Source of the DNA: Pseudoduganella rivuli
Lineage (GTDB): Bacteria > Pseudomonadota > Gammaproteobacteria > Burkholderiales > Burkholderiaceae_D
DNA length: 64,000 nt
Direction: 5' to 3'
NCBI RefSeq assembly: GCF_009674485.1
Contig: NZ_WKJJ01000012.1
Coordinates: forward strand, 124,001-188,000
Under the pieces are notes generated by a model. The model ran no database searches. It was given only the letters and a program-made list of their open reading frames with translations, and was not told the DNA's origin. A program made the position numbers and the translations under genes. The stretch's first letter is position 1, and the number at the start of each line of letters is the position of its first letter. Positions 28,953 through 38,497 of the stretch are shown here, piece by piece.

Positions 28953-31202
28953 TTACGCCAGCTTCAACGGCAAGCTGCGCAGCCGCTGCCCCGTCAATTT
29001 GAAGACCGCATTGGCCACCGCTGGCGCCACCGGCGGTACCGCCGGTTCGCCCATGCCCTGCGGGGGTTCCGCCGACAGCATGATGACAGTGTCGACTTTC
29101 GGCGCCTGGTTCATGCGCAGCACGGGATAGTCGCCAAAATTTCCCTGCGCCACCTGGCCGTTGGCGATCGTGATCTCGCCCATCAGCGCCGCCGACAGGC
29201 CAAACACCACGCCCGACTCCACCTGCTGCGCGATGATGCCCGGATTGACAGCAATGCCGCAATCGACCGCGCACACCACGCGGTGCACGACAATTTCCTT
29301 GTCCATCACCGACACTTCCGCCACCTGCGCCACAATGGCGCCAAACGCCTGGTGCAGCGCCACGCCATGCGCGCGCCCCGGTGGCGGCTGCCCCACCTTG
29401 TCGACGGCGGCATTCAGCACCGCCAGGTGGCGCGGATGCCGGTGCAGCAAGCCGCGCCGGAACACAACCGGATCCAGTCCCGCCGCGTGCGCCATTTCAT
29501 CGACAAAGCTTTCCTTGAAAAACGCATTGTGCGAATGGCCGACCGAGCGCCAGTACCCCACCGGCATCACGCTTTCCACGTTGACGTGGCGGATACGCTG
29601 GTGGGGAATTTCGTACGGCATGTCGAATTCACCCTCGGCGGAATTCCTGTCCGGCCCAGCGCCCGGCACGCCCATGTTCCGCTTCAGGAACTGGTGGCCG
29701 ATGGCCGCGCCGGCCGACTGGTTGTCCCACGCCAGCAAATTGCCCGCGCCATCGAGGCCCGCCGTGAAGCGCGCCAGCGCCACCGGGCGGTACACGTCGT
29801 GGCGCATGTCGTCTTCACGGGTCCAGATCACTTGCACCGGTGCGCCGCCGCATTCCTTTGCAATGGCCACCGCCTGGGCGATGAAATCGACTTCCAGGCG
29901 CCGTCCGAAACCGCCGCCCAGCAGCTTGATGTCGAGTTCCACGTCAGCCGGCTGCACGCCCGCCACCCTGGCCGCCACGCCGATGGCAAACGATGGCGAT
30001 TGCGTCGACACCCACAGCCGCACCTTGCCGCCGGCCACCTGCGCCGTGCAATTCATGGGCTCCATCGTCGCGTGCGCCAGGTACGGCGCGCGGTATTCCG
30101 CCCGCACGGTTTTCGCCGCTTCATCGAGCTTGCCGATATCGCCCGCCGCGTGGAACGTGTGGCCGGCATCGCTGTCGAGCCGCTGCGCCAGTTCGCGCAG
30201 GATGGCGTCCGACGACAGTTTCGCGTGCGGCCCGTCATGCCACTTGATGCCCAGCGCATCGGCCGCCTGGCGCGCCTGCCAGTAATGCTGCGCCACCACC
30301 GCCAGGCCGGCGCGCGCGCCCGTTTGCCCTTCCAGCGCGGCCGAATAGTCGACCACGCGCTGAACGCCCGGCATCTTCAGCACAGCCTGCGGATCAAAGG
30401 AGCCAACCGTACCGCCTATCGTGGGCGCCATGCGCACGGCCGCATACAGCATGCCCTGTGGCCGCGCATCGATGCCGAAGACGGCGCTGCCATTGACCTT
30501 GCTTGCCGTATCGCGGCGCGGCGCGCTGGAACCGATCAGGCGGAATTGCCCCGGAGTTTTCAGGCGCACGGACGACGGCGGCGTCATGCCCGCGGCCGCC
30601 TGCGCCAGGTCGCCATAGGACGCCTTCTTGCCGCTCGCATGCAGCACGTGGCCGTCTTCCGTGCGGCATTCCGTGGCCGGTACTTTCCAGTTGCGGGCGG
30701 CGGCCTCGATCAGCAGGGCGCGCGCCGTGGCGCCCGCTTCCCGCATCGGCAACCACAAATCCTTGATGCTGGACGAACCGCCCGTGATATTGATGCCCAG
30801 TTCGCGCGCCACCTTGGAAATGATCCACTCGGCGCCACGGCGCGTGCGGCTGTCGTCTTCGGGATGGAAGGGCAAACCGTCCGTAATCAGCGCCACGTTG
30901 CCATAGATTTTGTCGGCCGGCGCCTGCGCCAGCGCCACTTGCGACAACGGCACGTCCAGTTCTTCGGCCACCAGCATTGGCAGCGCCGTCAGGACGCCCT
31001 GCCCCATTTCGCTGCGCGCCATCGCCACCGTGACGGTATTATCCGGCGCCACGGCCACCCAGCCATTGAGCGCCACCGCGCCCTGGCTGACGGGCAGCGC
31101 CGCCTTGCCCCGTATACGCTGGCGCGGCGGCATCACACCCCAACCCACCAGAACCGCGCCGGCGGTCGCCAGTCCGGACAACAGGAACGTGCGGCGCCTC
31201 AT
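28953..31202 (-). CDS. Xanthine dehydrogenase-family molybdopterin-binding subunit (IorB-like), Tat-exported
   Basis: A 749-residue protein like the beta subunit of isoquinoline 1-oxidoreductase and periplasmic aldehyde dehydrogenases. A twin-arginine signal (MRRRTFLLSG) starts it. Later conserved features are ARSEMGQGVLTALPM, LGGGFGRRLEVDF, VDCGIAVNPGIIAQQ and, near the C terminus, GMGEP with the likely catalytic Glu. Relatives work with a small [2Fe-2S] subunit and often a cytochrome; neither is adjacent. Its ATG overlaps the stop of the upstream PAS-GGDEF-EAL gene by four bases. Substrate unknown; aldehydes or N-heterocycles are the family range. Confidence 0.85.
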   Translation of the reverse strand: MRRRTFLLSGLATAGAVLVGWGVMPPRQRIRGKAALPVSQGAVALNGWVAVAPDNTVTVAMARSEMGQGVLTALPMLVAEELDVPLSQVALAQAPADKIYGNVALITDGLPFHPEDDSRTRRGAEWIISKVARELGINITGGSSSIKDLWLPMREAGATARALLIEAAARNWKVPATECRTEDGHVLHASGKKASYGDLAQAAAGMTPPSSVRLKTPGQFRLIGSSAPRRDTASKVNGSAVFGIDARPQGMLYAAVRMAPTIGGTVGSFDPQAVLKMPGVQRVVDYSAALEGQTGARAGLAVVAQHYWQARQAADALGIKWHDGPHAKLSSDAILRELAQRLDSDAGHTFHAAGDIGKLDEAAKTVRAEYRAPYLAHATMEPMNCTAQVAGGKVRLWVSTQSPSFAIGVAARVAGVQPADVELDIKLLGGGFGRRLEVDFIAQAVAIAKECGGAPVQVIWTREDDMRHDVYRPVALARFTAGLDGAGNLLAWDNQSAGAAIGHQFLKRNMGVPGAGPDRNSAEGEFDMPYEIPHQRIRHVNVESVMPVGYWRSVGHSHNAFFKESFVDEMAHAAGLDPVVFRRGLLHRHPRHLAVLNAAVDKVGQPPPGRAHGVALHQAFGAIVAQVAEVSVMDKEIVVHRVVCAVDCGIAVNPGIIAQQVESGVVFGLSAALMGEITIANGQVAQGNFGDYPVLRMNQAPKVDTVIMLSAEPPQGMGEPAVPPVAPAVANAVFKLTGQRLRSLPLKLA

Positions 31203-34200
31203 TCGTGCACGGCCTCCGCTTCGCGCCAGCGCGACAGCAATTCGTCGGCCAGCACCGGCTTGCTGTAGTAATAGCCCTGCGCCAGGTTACAGCCATGGCG
31301 CAGCAGGAACGCGGCCTGTTCGTCGGTTTCCACGCCCTCCGCGATGACGGACAAATTCATGCTCTTGCCCAGCTGGATAATGGCGATCGCGATGGCCTCG
31401 TCGTTGACGTCGGTGGAAATATCCTTGATGAACGAGCGGTCGATCTTCAGGGTCTGCACCGGCATCTGTTTCAGGTACGCCAGCGACGAATACCCGGTGC
31501 CGAAATCGTCGATGGCCAGGCCCACGCCGATGGCGTGCAAGTCATTGATGTAGGCCAGCGCATCACCCGTGTTCATGATGACCGATTCCGTGACTTCCAG
31601 CTGCAGGCGGTGCGGCTCCAGTCCCGTGTCGCGCAGGATGTCGCCGACCCAGTTGGCAATGCTGCCCCGGTCGAACTGCTTGGCCGACAGGTTCACGGCC
31701 ATCTTCGGTACGTGCAGGCCAGCCTGGTCCCAGCGGATCATCTGGCGGCATGCCTGTTCCAGCACCCATAGTCCCAGCTGGTTGATGAAACCCGTGTCTT
31801 CGGCCAGCGGAATGAAACGGATCGGCGGCACCAGCCCCAGTTCCGGGTGATTCCACCGCACCAGCGCTTCCACGCCAGTCAGGCGTCCCGTGTCGATTTC
31901 CACCTGCGGCTGGAAGTTGAGGAACATCTCGTCTTTTTCCAGCGACCGGCGCAGGAATGTTTCCAGGCGCAGGCGCTCGACGCCTTCGCCGGACATCGAC
32001 GGCGCGTACAGGCGGTAGCCGTTGCGTCCGCGCGCCTTGGCCTGGTACATGGCCACGTCGGCGTTACGGATCAGCATGTTCAAGTCGGTCGCATCTTCCG
32101 GGAACAGCGAGATACCGACCGAGCCGGTGACGAACAATTCGTGGCCCGCCACCATGAAGGGGCGCTCGAACATGGCCACCAGTTTTTCCGCCACGTGGGC
32201 CGCGCCAAACTGGCCGTCCACGTTTTCCAGCAAGACGATGAATTCATCGCCGCCCAGGCGCGCCAGCGTATCGCCTTCGCGCAGCTTGTCCTGCAAGGCG
32301 CGCGCCACCTGCTTCAGCAATTCGTCGCCGATATGGTGGCCCAGCGTGTCGTTGACGTTCTTGAAGCGGTCCAGGTCAATGAACAGCACGGCCAGTTGCT
32401 CATGCTCGCGCGTGGCGCGCTGCAATGCGTGGTGCAGCCGGTCGTGGAACAGCAGGCGGTTCGGCAGCGCCGTCAGCGGGTCGTGGTGCGCCAGATGGTC
32501 CAGTTTTTCCTGCGCTTCCTTGACCAGCGTGATGTCGCTGAACACGCCCACATAGTGGGTGGTGACGCCCTTGGTGTCGCGCACGGCGGACATGGTCAGC
32601 CATTCCAGGTACAGCTCGCCGTTCTTGCGCAAATTCCAGATCTCGCCGCGCCAGAAGCCCGTCGCCACCAGTTCCGTCCACAGCGCCTGGTAGAACGCGT
32701 CGTCATGGCGTGCGGAGCGGGTCAGCGTGCGGTCGCGGCCCAGTGCTTCCGTCTCCGTGTAGCCGGTGATTTGCGTGAAGGCGGGATTGACCGCCACGAT
32801 GGTGCCCTGCGCATCGATCACCATCACGCCATCCGCGATGTGTTCCAGCACGGTGGCCGACAGGCGCAGTTTTTCTTCCGCTTCCTTGCGTGCCGTGATG
32901 TCGGCATACACCCAGATGCTGCCTTCGTTGGCGCGGGTGGAATCGATCGCGCAGCCGGACACCAGGCACCAGAACAAGGTGCCATCCTTGCGGCGGTACT
33001 GGCGCTCTTCGCTGAAGTCCTCGCCATCGCGCAGCGCCGGGTATTGGCGCTCGCCCGCTTCTTCGTATTCCTCTTCGTTGGGGAAGACCAGCGCCGTGGA
33101 TTCCCCCACCATGACACCAGGGTCATAGCCGAACAATTCTTCGCAGCGGCGGTTGACGGACACGATACGGCGGTTCCGCACGAACATCACGCCGAACATC
33201 ACGTTGTCGAGAATGGCGCTTTGCTCGGCCAGCAGCGCTTCGATCCGCATTTCATTGTGCTTGCGCTGGCTGATGTCGGAAATGATGCCGTCCACCCATG
33301 GCGCGTCGGCGCCCCGCTCGCCCGGCTGCGGCTGGCCGTTTTCCGCCACCCACCGTTCCGTGCCGGTGGCGTCGATAATGCGGTATTCGATTTCGTACGG
33401 CTTGCCGTCGCGGATGGCTTGCACCAGTGCGCGGCGGTGCACGCGGCGGTCTTCCTCGCAAATCAGGTTGGCCCACGAGTGCGTGGTGGAGCGCATGAAT
33501 TGCGCGGCCGGATAGCCGGAAATATCCTCGATGGCGTCGGACACGAAGTCGATCGGGCCGTCCGGGCGGAAGCGGAACACGGCGCCCGGCACCTGCGTGA
33601 CGATGGTGCGGAAGCGCTCTTCGCGCTGGCCGATGTCTTCGAACAGGTGCTTGATGGCGACCCGCATTTGTTCCAGCTGGCCGGACAGGCGTCCCAGTTC
33701 GTCGCGGCCCGTCAAATCCAGCCGGGTTTCAAAGTCGCCATGGGACAGCCGGTCGGAAAAGCGCATCAGCTTGCGCAGCGGCGTGATCAGGCGCTTGTTC
33801 AGGAACAGCACGATCAGCAGCAGCGATACCGTCAGCTGCGCCGCCAGCACGAACACGTAAGACAATTGTTTTTCCCGCAATTCCTGCTGGCTGCGGGCAT
33901 CGTCCATTTCCACCATGATGCGGCCAATGCGTTCGCCCCGCACCAGGATTTCCCGTTCGGCGCGGAATACGTGGCCCACCACGCGGCGCGGCGACTTCAC
34001 GTTCATGAACTGGGTGTCGGCCTGGCCCGTGACTTGCACTTGCAGCACGGAACGGTCGCGCATGACGGATTCGACCAGCGAATGGGCCGATTCGGCATTC
34101 ATGTTCCACAGCGATTCCTGCATACCCAACGCCAGGATATCGGCATTGCGTTGCAGCGATTCGTTCAGCGCCGTGCGTGCCGACTGCTGCTCGTGCACGC

Positions 34201-34336
34201 CGATCAGCAGGTAGCTGCCGATCATCGCGGGAATCACGAGGCCGCCGAACACCACCAGCAACAATGCGCCGTAGATGGACAGGCCGTACAACGCGCTCAG
34301 CCGCGAGCGCAGTCTTCTATATAAATTGCTAATCAT
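31199..34336 (-). CDS. Membrane PAS-GGDEF-EAL signalling protein
   Basis: A 1,045-residue cyclic-di-GMP enzyme. A membrane segment near 18-45, a periplasmic stretch, a second segment near 163-183 and a HAMP domain (190-240) are followed by three PAS/PAC units (about 245-610), GGDEF (about 620-780) and EAL (about 800-1035). The diguanylate cyclase motif GGDEF is intact (near 694) and the phosphodiesterase domain keeps EALVRW and the DDFGTGYSSL loop, so both activities are possible. HAMP-PAS suggests redox or ligand input. It is translated upstream of the molybdopterin-subunit gene with a four-base overlap. Direction of net activity cannot be read from sequence. Confidence 0.93.
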   Translation of the reverse strand: MISNLYRRLRSRLSALYGLSIYGALLLVVFGGLVIPAMIGSYLLIGVHEQQSARTALNESLQRNADILALGMQESLWNMNAESAHSLVESVMRDRSVLQVQVTGQADTQFMNVKSPRRVVGHVFRAEREILVRGERIGRIMVEMDDARSQQELREKQLSYVFVLAAQLTVSLLLIVLFLNKRLITPLRKLMRFSDRLSHGDFETRLDLTGRDELGRLSGQLEQMRVAIKHLFEDIGQREERFRTIVTQVPGAVFRFRPDGPIDFVSDAIEDISGYPAAQFMRSTTHSWANLICEEDRRVHRRALVQAIRDGKPYEIEYRIIDATGTERWVAENGQPQPGERGADAPWVDGIISDISQRKHNEMRIEALLAEQSAILDNVMFGVMFVRNRRIVSVNRRCEELFGYDPGVMVGESTALVFPNEEEYEEAGERQYPALRDGEDFSEERQYRRKDGTLFWCLVSGCAIDSTRANEGSIWVYADITARKEAEEKLRLSATVLEHIADGVMVIDAQGTIVAVNPAFTQITGYTETEALGRDRTLTRSARHDDAFYQALWTELVATGFWRGEIWNLRKNGELYLEWLTMSAVRDTKGVTTHYVGVFSDITLVKEAQEKLDHLAHHDPLTALPNRLLFHDRLHHALQRATREHEQLAVLFIDLDRFKNVNDTLGHHIGDELLKQVARALQDKLREGDTLARLGGDEFIVLLENVDGQFGAAHVAEKLVAMFERPFMVAGHELFVTGSVGISLFPEDATDLNMLIRNADVAMYQAKARGRNGYRLYAPSMSGEGVERLRLETFLRRSLEKDEMFLNFQPQVEIDTGRLTGVEALVRWNHPELGLVPPIRFIPLAEDTGFINQLGLWVLEQACRQMIRWDQAGLHVPKMAVNLSAKQFDRGSIANWVGDILRDTGLEPHRLQLEVTESVIMNTGDALAYINDLHAIGVGLAIDDFGTGYSSLAYLKQMPVQTLKIDRSFIKDISTDVNDEAIAIAIIQLGKSMNLSVIAEGVETDEQAAFLLRHGCNLAQGYYYSKPVLADELLSRWREAEAVHE

Positions 34337-34512
34337 GCACGGGCTGGGGACACTGGCCGGACTTACGTAGGAAGGAATTTTTCAGTAGCAACAATTATGC
34401 ACGCAAACAAGGACACAAGTCACGACTATAGCGTTGCCGTGCGAGCCACGCCGTCCAGCACAAACAGGGCAAGCTTGCTATCATCACCACTCCTAACCTG
34501 AAGGAACCTGTA

Positions 34513-35019
34513 ATGACTTCTCCCATGTATACCGCGTCCGTACCCGTATTCCGCCAACTGCTGAACAGCCTGCTGGCTATCCTGGACAAGGCCGAGGCCC
34601 ACGTCAGCGACAAGAAAATCGACGCCAACGCACTGTTGCAATTCCGTCTTTTCCCCGACATGTTGCCGTTCACGCGCCAGATCCAGATCGCCGCCGACTT
34701 CGCCAAGGGCGCCGGCGCACGCCTGGCGGGCCAGGAAGTGCCGGCCTATGAAGACACGGAAAAGACCTTTGCCGAACTGAAAGCCCGCATCAACAAGACG
34801 CTGGCCTTCCTCGATTCGCTGCCGGCAGCGTCCTTCGACGGCGCCGAAGCGCGCGAAATCACCACCGGCAGCGGTGAAAAAACCAAGCACTGGGTGGGCA
34901 AGAATTACCTGCACCACTATGCGCTGCCGCACTTCTTCTTCCACGTGACGACGGCCTACAACATCCTGCGTCACAACGGCATTGAAATCGGCAAGAAAGA
35001 CTTCATCGGCACGTTCTGA
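34513..35019 (+). CDS. DUF1993 family protein
   Basis: A 168-residue helical protein of the DUF1993 family, related to the DinB-like four-helix fold. The family start (MYTASVPVFRQLLNSLLAILDKAE) and the C-terminal LHHYALPHFFFHVTTAYNILRHNGIEIGKKDF are clear. Several His residues could form a metal site, but function is unknown. ATG follows AAGGAACC. It diverges from the PAS-GGDEF-EAL gene and converges with DUF1289. Confidence 0.85.
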   Translation: MTSPMYTASVPVFRQLLNSLLAILDKAEAHVSDKKIDANALLQFRLFPDMLPFTRQIQIAADFAKGAGARLAGQEVPAYEDTEKTFAELKARINKTLAFLDSLPAASFDGAEAREITTGSGEKTKHWVGKNYLHHYALPHFFFHVTTAYNILRHNGIEIGKKDFIGTF

Positions 35020-35042
35020 TACCTGAAGCACCCCGGAGGGAT

Positions 35043-35279
35043 TTACGTATTACGGCGCGGATAACCCTGCGCCGTGATGCGCTGCCACACCACTTCCTTT
35101 TGCGCATCCGACATGGCGACCCAGTGCGCCACCTCTATATAAGTACGGCCGCAGCCACGGCAAATCTCGTCAAACGTGGTCGAGCATACGGCCACGCACG
35201 GCGTATCGGGCCGTTCCACCGGATTGGCGGGCGGCGTGGCGGCGTCGTGCACGGCGGAGGCCATGCGCTTCATTTCCAT
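35043..35279 (-). CDS. DUF1289 small cysteine-rich protein
   Basis: A 78-residue protein of the DUF1289 family with the hallmark PCVAVC and ICRGCGRT cysteine pattern (four Cys likely binding a metal or Fe-S cluster) and a C-terminal WVAMSDAQKEVVWQRI helix. Function unknown. The chosen ATG at 35279 lies inside the end of the DUF1415 gene; an ATG at 35273 overlaps that stop by four bases and is an equal alternative. The pair is translationally coupled. Confidence 0.83.
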   Translation of the reverse strand: MEMKRMASAVHDAATPPANPVERPDTPCVAVCSTTFDEICRGCGRTYIEVAHWVAMSDAQKEVVWQRITAQGYPRRNT

Positions 35280-35821
35280 AGTGCATCCCAACCATCGTGA
35301 CCCAGTTTTTCCATGGTCTCGATATTCTTGTCGAAAATCGCTTCCGCCTCTGGGAACGCCTCCACCGCGCGGTCGATGCTGTCTTCTCGCAGCAGGTGCA
35401 GCGTCGGGTATGGTGAACGGTTGGTGTAATTGCCGATATCGTTCTTGTCCGTATCGGCAAACTGGTAATCCGGGTGGAAACTCGCCACCTGCAGTTCACC
35501 GTCCAGCTGCATGTCTTCCAGCGCCGCATCGGCCACGTCGAGGAATTCGTTGTAATCCTCGAAATCCTGCAGCACGTTCGGGTGCACGATCAGGGTCGTA
35601 TCGACCTTGGCCGGGTCCGTGTCCGACAGCAATTGCAGTTCGTCCATCAATACTTCCAGCAGCGCTTCCGGCGTCGTCGCATCGCACACCACGTAACGAA
35701 TCTGGTTCTTGATGTGCACGGCCTTGGCGAACGGACACAGATTCAGGCCAATGACGGCCTTTTCCAGCCATTTCTGGGTGGCAGCAATAATCGCGTCGTG
35801 GTCGGGGGCCTGGTTCGTCAT
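35270..35821 (-). CDS. DUF1415 family protein
   Basis: A 183-residue protein of the uncharacterised DUF1415 family, recognised by WLEKAVIGLNLCPFAKAV near the start and by SFHPDYQFAD with NYTNRSPYPTLHLLRE in the second half. No signal peptide is present. Conserved Cys, His and Arg could form an active site, but no function is known. It is the first gene of a two-gene unit with DUF1289. Confidence 0.88.
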   Translation of the reverse strand: MTNQAPDHDAIIAATQKWLEKAVIGLNLCPFAKAVHIKNQIRYVVCDATTPEALLEVLMDELQLLSDTDPAKVDTTLIVHPNVLQDFEDYNEFLDVADAALEDMQLDGELQVASFHPDYQFADTDKNDIGNYTNRSPYPTLHLLREDSIDRAVEAFPEAEAIFDKNIETMEKLGHDGWDALWK

Positions 35822-35976
35822 GGTGGTGGTCCTAAAGTTACTTCAAAGAGGCGCCATTGTACGCATTCTGATGGCGTTCGCCTATTTGCTGCCAACCTGC
35901 CTTCTACTGCTGACAACTCACATGCAATAAGCAACATAGTTTCCAAAAGACAACTGTCATCGGGACGACATATTTC

Positions 35977-36006
35977 TTGACCCAGCCGTATAAACGCCCG
36001 TACACT
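35977..36006 (+). promoter_or_regulatory. Predicted promoter of the lytic transglycosylase gene
   Basis: TTGACC (35977-35982) and TACACT (36001-36006) are 18 bases apart, about 60 bases before the ATG at 36065. The remaining intergenic DNA from 35822 shows nothing else I can support. Confidence 0.5.
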
Positions 36007-36064
36007 GCCCCCTTGATCATGGTCAGTCCGATGTTTTCTAATCGACAACGCGACAAAGAATACT

Positions 36065-37450
36065 ATGCAACGATTTAAATACATGCTGACGGGAAGCGCG
36101 ATGGCGCTGCTAAGCTTGGCGCCGGGCATTTCCCGAGCGTTGGATAGCGCCCCCGCCGCCGCTACCGCCTCCTCCACGCTGATCTCGCAGTCCGCTTCGC
36201 AGTCCGCCCTTCTTGCAGCAAAACCCGCCTCAGTCAGCCTCATCAAGCCAGCCATCAATGAAGACGCGTTCCGCGAAACGGACGTCTGGGGCCGCATTCG
36301 CACTGGCTACGCGATTCCCGACCTGAATAATTCGCTGGTCAGCAAGCACGTTACTTACTATAGCGCCCATCCGGAACACATGGCCCGCACGGGTGAGCGC
36401 GCAGCGCGCTATCTGTTCCACGTGGTAACGGAACTGGAAAAGCGCGGCATGCCGACCGAACTGGCGCTGCTGCCGTTTATCGAGTCCGCCTTTAATCCGC
36501 AAGCGCTGTCGAGCGCCAACGCGGCCGGCCTGTGGCAATTCGTACCGGGCACGGGGCGCGACTACAACCTGAAACAAACCGCGTTCAAGGATGACCGCCG
36601 CAGCGTGCTGTCGTCGACCGACGCCGCCCTGTCTTACCTGCAGCGCCTGTACGACATGTTTGGCGACTGGCAACTGGCGCTGGCCGCCTATAACTGGGGC
36701 GAAGGCAACGTACAAAAAGCCATCAAGCGCAACCAGGCCGCCGGCAAAGCCATCGACTTCGAAAGCCTGGCCGAACAGATGCCTGCGGAAACCCGCAACT
36801 ATGTCCCGCGCCTGCAAGCCGTGAAAAACATCGTGGCCAATCCGGCCCAGTACAGCCTGCACCTGCCGCATATCGATAACCAGCCGTATTTCACGGCCAT
36901 TGAAAAAACCAGCGACATCGACCTGAAAGTCGCGGCCGAGCTGGCTGAACTGCCGATCGAAGAATTCAAGGCGCTCAATCCGCAATTCAACAAGCCTGTC
37001 ATCACGGGCGAGGAAACGCAGATTCTGTTGCCGAAGGCTAATGCTGAAAAGTTCACCGCGAACCTGGCGCAATGGGGCCGCGCCCTGTCCAGCTGGACCA
37101 CGCACAAGATCACCAGCGCCCGCGAGCGCATCGAAACCCTGGCATCGAAGTTCCACACCACGCCAGACGTGATCCGCCAGGCTAACAACATCCCGCAAAA
37201 AACCGTGCTGAAGGCCGGCTCCACGATCCTGGTGCCGAAAACTTCCGCGTCACTGGATGTCGATATCGCCCCGGAAATTGCCGACAGCGCCATCGTGGCG
37301 CTCGAAGCCGACCGTGGCCAGGGCAAGGCTGCCACCAGCCGCTACAAGCAAGCCACCGGCGAGACCAACAGCAAGAATGCACCGGTTTCACTGGTCAAGG
37401 CCCGCGTCTCGCGCGACGCCGTCGGCAAGAAGAAGTCCCGTAACAATTAA
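36065..37450 (+). CDS. mltD: MltD-like membrane-bound lytic murein transglycosylase with LysM domains
   Basis: A 461-residue exported enzyme that cleaves peptidoglycan between MurNAc and GlcNAc. A signal peptide (ending near SRALDSA, no lipobox) is followed by a lysozyme-like domain with catalytic Glu140 in FIESAFNPQALSS and the AGLWQFVPGTGRDY motif. Two LysM cell-wall-binding motifs follow, at about 293-338 and 358-396. The C-terminal 65 residues are Ala/Lys-rich. MltD of E. coli is a lipoprotein; here the absence of a lipobox suggests a periplasmic soluble or signal-anchored form. Confidence 0.9.
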   Translation: MQRFKYMLTGSAMALLSLAPGISRALDSAPAAATASSTLISQSASQSALLAAKPASVSLIKPAINEDAFRETDVWGRIRTGYAIPDLNNSLVSKHVTYYSAHPEHMARTGERAARYLFHVVTELEKRGMPTELALLPFIESAFNPQALSSANAAGLWQFVPGTGRDYNLKQTAFKDDRRSVLSSTDAALSYLQRLYDMFGDWQLALAAYNWGEGNVQKAIKRNQAAGKAIDFESLAEQMPAETRNYVPRLQAVKNIVANPAQYSLHLPHIDNQPYFTAIEKTSDIDLKVAAELAELPIEEFKALNPQFNKPVITGEETQILLPKANAEKFTANLAQWGRALSSWTTHKITSARERIETLASKFHTTPDVIRQANNIPQKTVLKAGSTILVPKTSASLDVDIAPEIADSAIVALEADRGQGKAATSRYKQATGETNSKNAPVSLVKARVSRDAVGKKKSRNN

Positions 37451-37494
37451 TCTGCATTAGTCTGTTACCAACGCCTGCTGAATAGCACGGACGT

Positions 37495-37533
37495 GCTGCC
37501 GCTTCGCAACTGAAAAGTTGCAGATGCGGCAGC
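37495..37533 (+). other. Strong hairpin between mltD and fabI
   Basis: GCTGCCGC (37495-37502) pairs with GCGGCAGC (37526-37533), and inside it GCAACT (37506-37511) pairs with AGTTGC (37516-37521). No T-run follows, so it may weaken read-through from mltD. It overlaps the -35 region of the proposed fabI promoter. Confidence 0.5.
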
Positions 37534-37546
37534 CAGCCCCTACAAT
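37518..37546 (+). promoter_or_regulatory. Predicted promoter of fabI
   Basis: A good -10, TACAAT (37541-37546), is 17 bases after TTGCAG (37518-37523), a poor -35. The leader would be about 80 bases. It shares DNA with the preceding hairpin. Confidence 0.45.
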
Positions 37547-37631
37547 CTCGCACTTGCGAACCAATCAACCATACTGTCGTTGACGCCGCCTCGGTGTGCG
37601 TGCCATCGCAGCAGTAGTAATCGGAGTCACT

Positions 37632-38423
37632 ATGGCATTCCTGCAAGGTAAGAAAATCCTCATCACGGGCCTCCTGTCCAACCGTTCCATCGCTTACGGT
37701 ATCGCCAAGGCGTGCCATCGCGAAGGCGCCGAACTGGCCTTCACCTATGTGGGCGAGCGCTTCAAGGACCGCATCACGGAATTCGCCGCCGAATTCGGCA
37801 GCAACCTGGTGTTCGATTGCGACGTCTCCAGCGATGAGCAGATCGACGCCCTGTTCACCGACCTGAACAAGAGCTGGGAATTCCTGGATGGCTTCGTGCA
37901 CGCGATCGGCTTTGCGCCGCGCGAAGCGATTGCCGGCGAATTCCTGGACGGCCTGACCCGCGAAAACTACCGCATCGCGCACGACATTTCCGCATACTCG
38001 TTCCCGGCCATGGCCAAGGCCGCGCTGCCGATGCTGCGCGAAGGTTCGTCGCTGCTGACCCTGTCGTACCTGGGCGCCGTGCGCGCGATCCCTTACTACA
38101 ACACCATGGGTCTGGCGAAAGCATCGCTGGAAGCTTCGGTGCGCTACCTGGCTGAAAACCTGGGCCAGAAAGGCATCCGCGCCAACGGCATTTCCGCCGG
38201 CCCGATCAAGACCTTGGCCGCTTCCGGCATCAAGGACTTCGGCAAGCTGCTGGGCTTCGCCTCGTCGCACGCGCCGCTGCGCCGCAACGTGACCATCGAG
38301 GAAGTGGGCAACACGGCCGCCTTCCTGCTGTCGGACCTGTCGTCCGGCATGACCGGCGACATCCTGTACGTCGACGGCGGCTTCTCGCACGTGATGGGCT
38401 TGAACGCGTCCGATTACCAGTAA
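37632..38423 (+). CDS. fabI: Enoyl-[acyl-carrier-protein] reductase (NADH) FabI
   Basis: A 263-residue short-chain dehydrogenase that performs the last reduction in fatty acid elongation. The FabI-type cofactor site (ITGLLSNRSIAYGIAKA), the catalytic Tyr and Lys in YYNTMGLAKASLEA and the C terminus DGGFSHVMGL are all present. ATG at 37632 follows GGAG; an in-frame start at 37596 lacks one. Single gene with its own terminator. It is the target family of triclosan. Confidence 0.97.
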   Translation: MAFLQGKKILITGLLSNRSIAYGIAKACHREGAELAFTYVGERFKDRITEFAAEFGSNLVFDCDVSSDEQIDALFTDLNKSWEFLDGFVHAIGFAPREAIAGEFLDGLTRENYRIAHDISAYSFPAMAKAALPMLREGSSLLTLSYLGAVRAIPYYNTMGLAKASLEASVRYLAENLGQKGIRANGISAGPIKTLAASGIKDFGKLLGFASSHAPLRRNVTIEEVGNTAAFLLSDLSSGMTGDILYVDGGFSHVMGLNASDYQ

Positions 38424-38446
38424 TTCCCCGGCAATCTTGCCATGAT

Positions 38447-38490
38447 GGGGCCGGCCTTCATGCATCGTGAAGCCGGCCCCATTTTCATTT
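38447..38490 (+). terminator. Rho-independent terminator of fabI
   Basis: A 13-bp GC-rich stem with one bulged C (38447-38460 with 38468-38480) and a 7-base loop, followed by ATTTTCATTT. It ends just before the sigma factor gene. Confidence 0.8.
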
Positions 38491-38497
38491 GCGCCCC

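Noticed and set aside
31847..34324. Plus-strand open frame of 825 codons opposite the PAS-GGDEF-EAL gene
   Set aside because: No domain is recognisable; it is a shadow of the minus-strand gene with intact GGDEF and EAL motifs.
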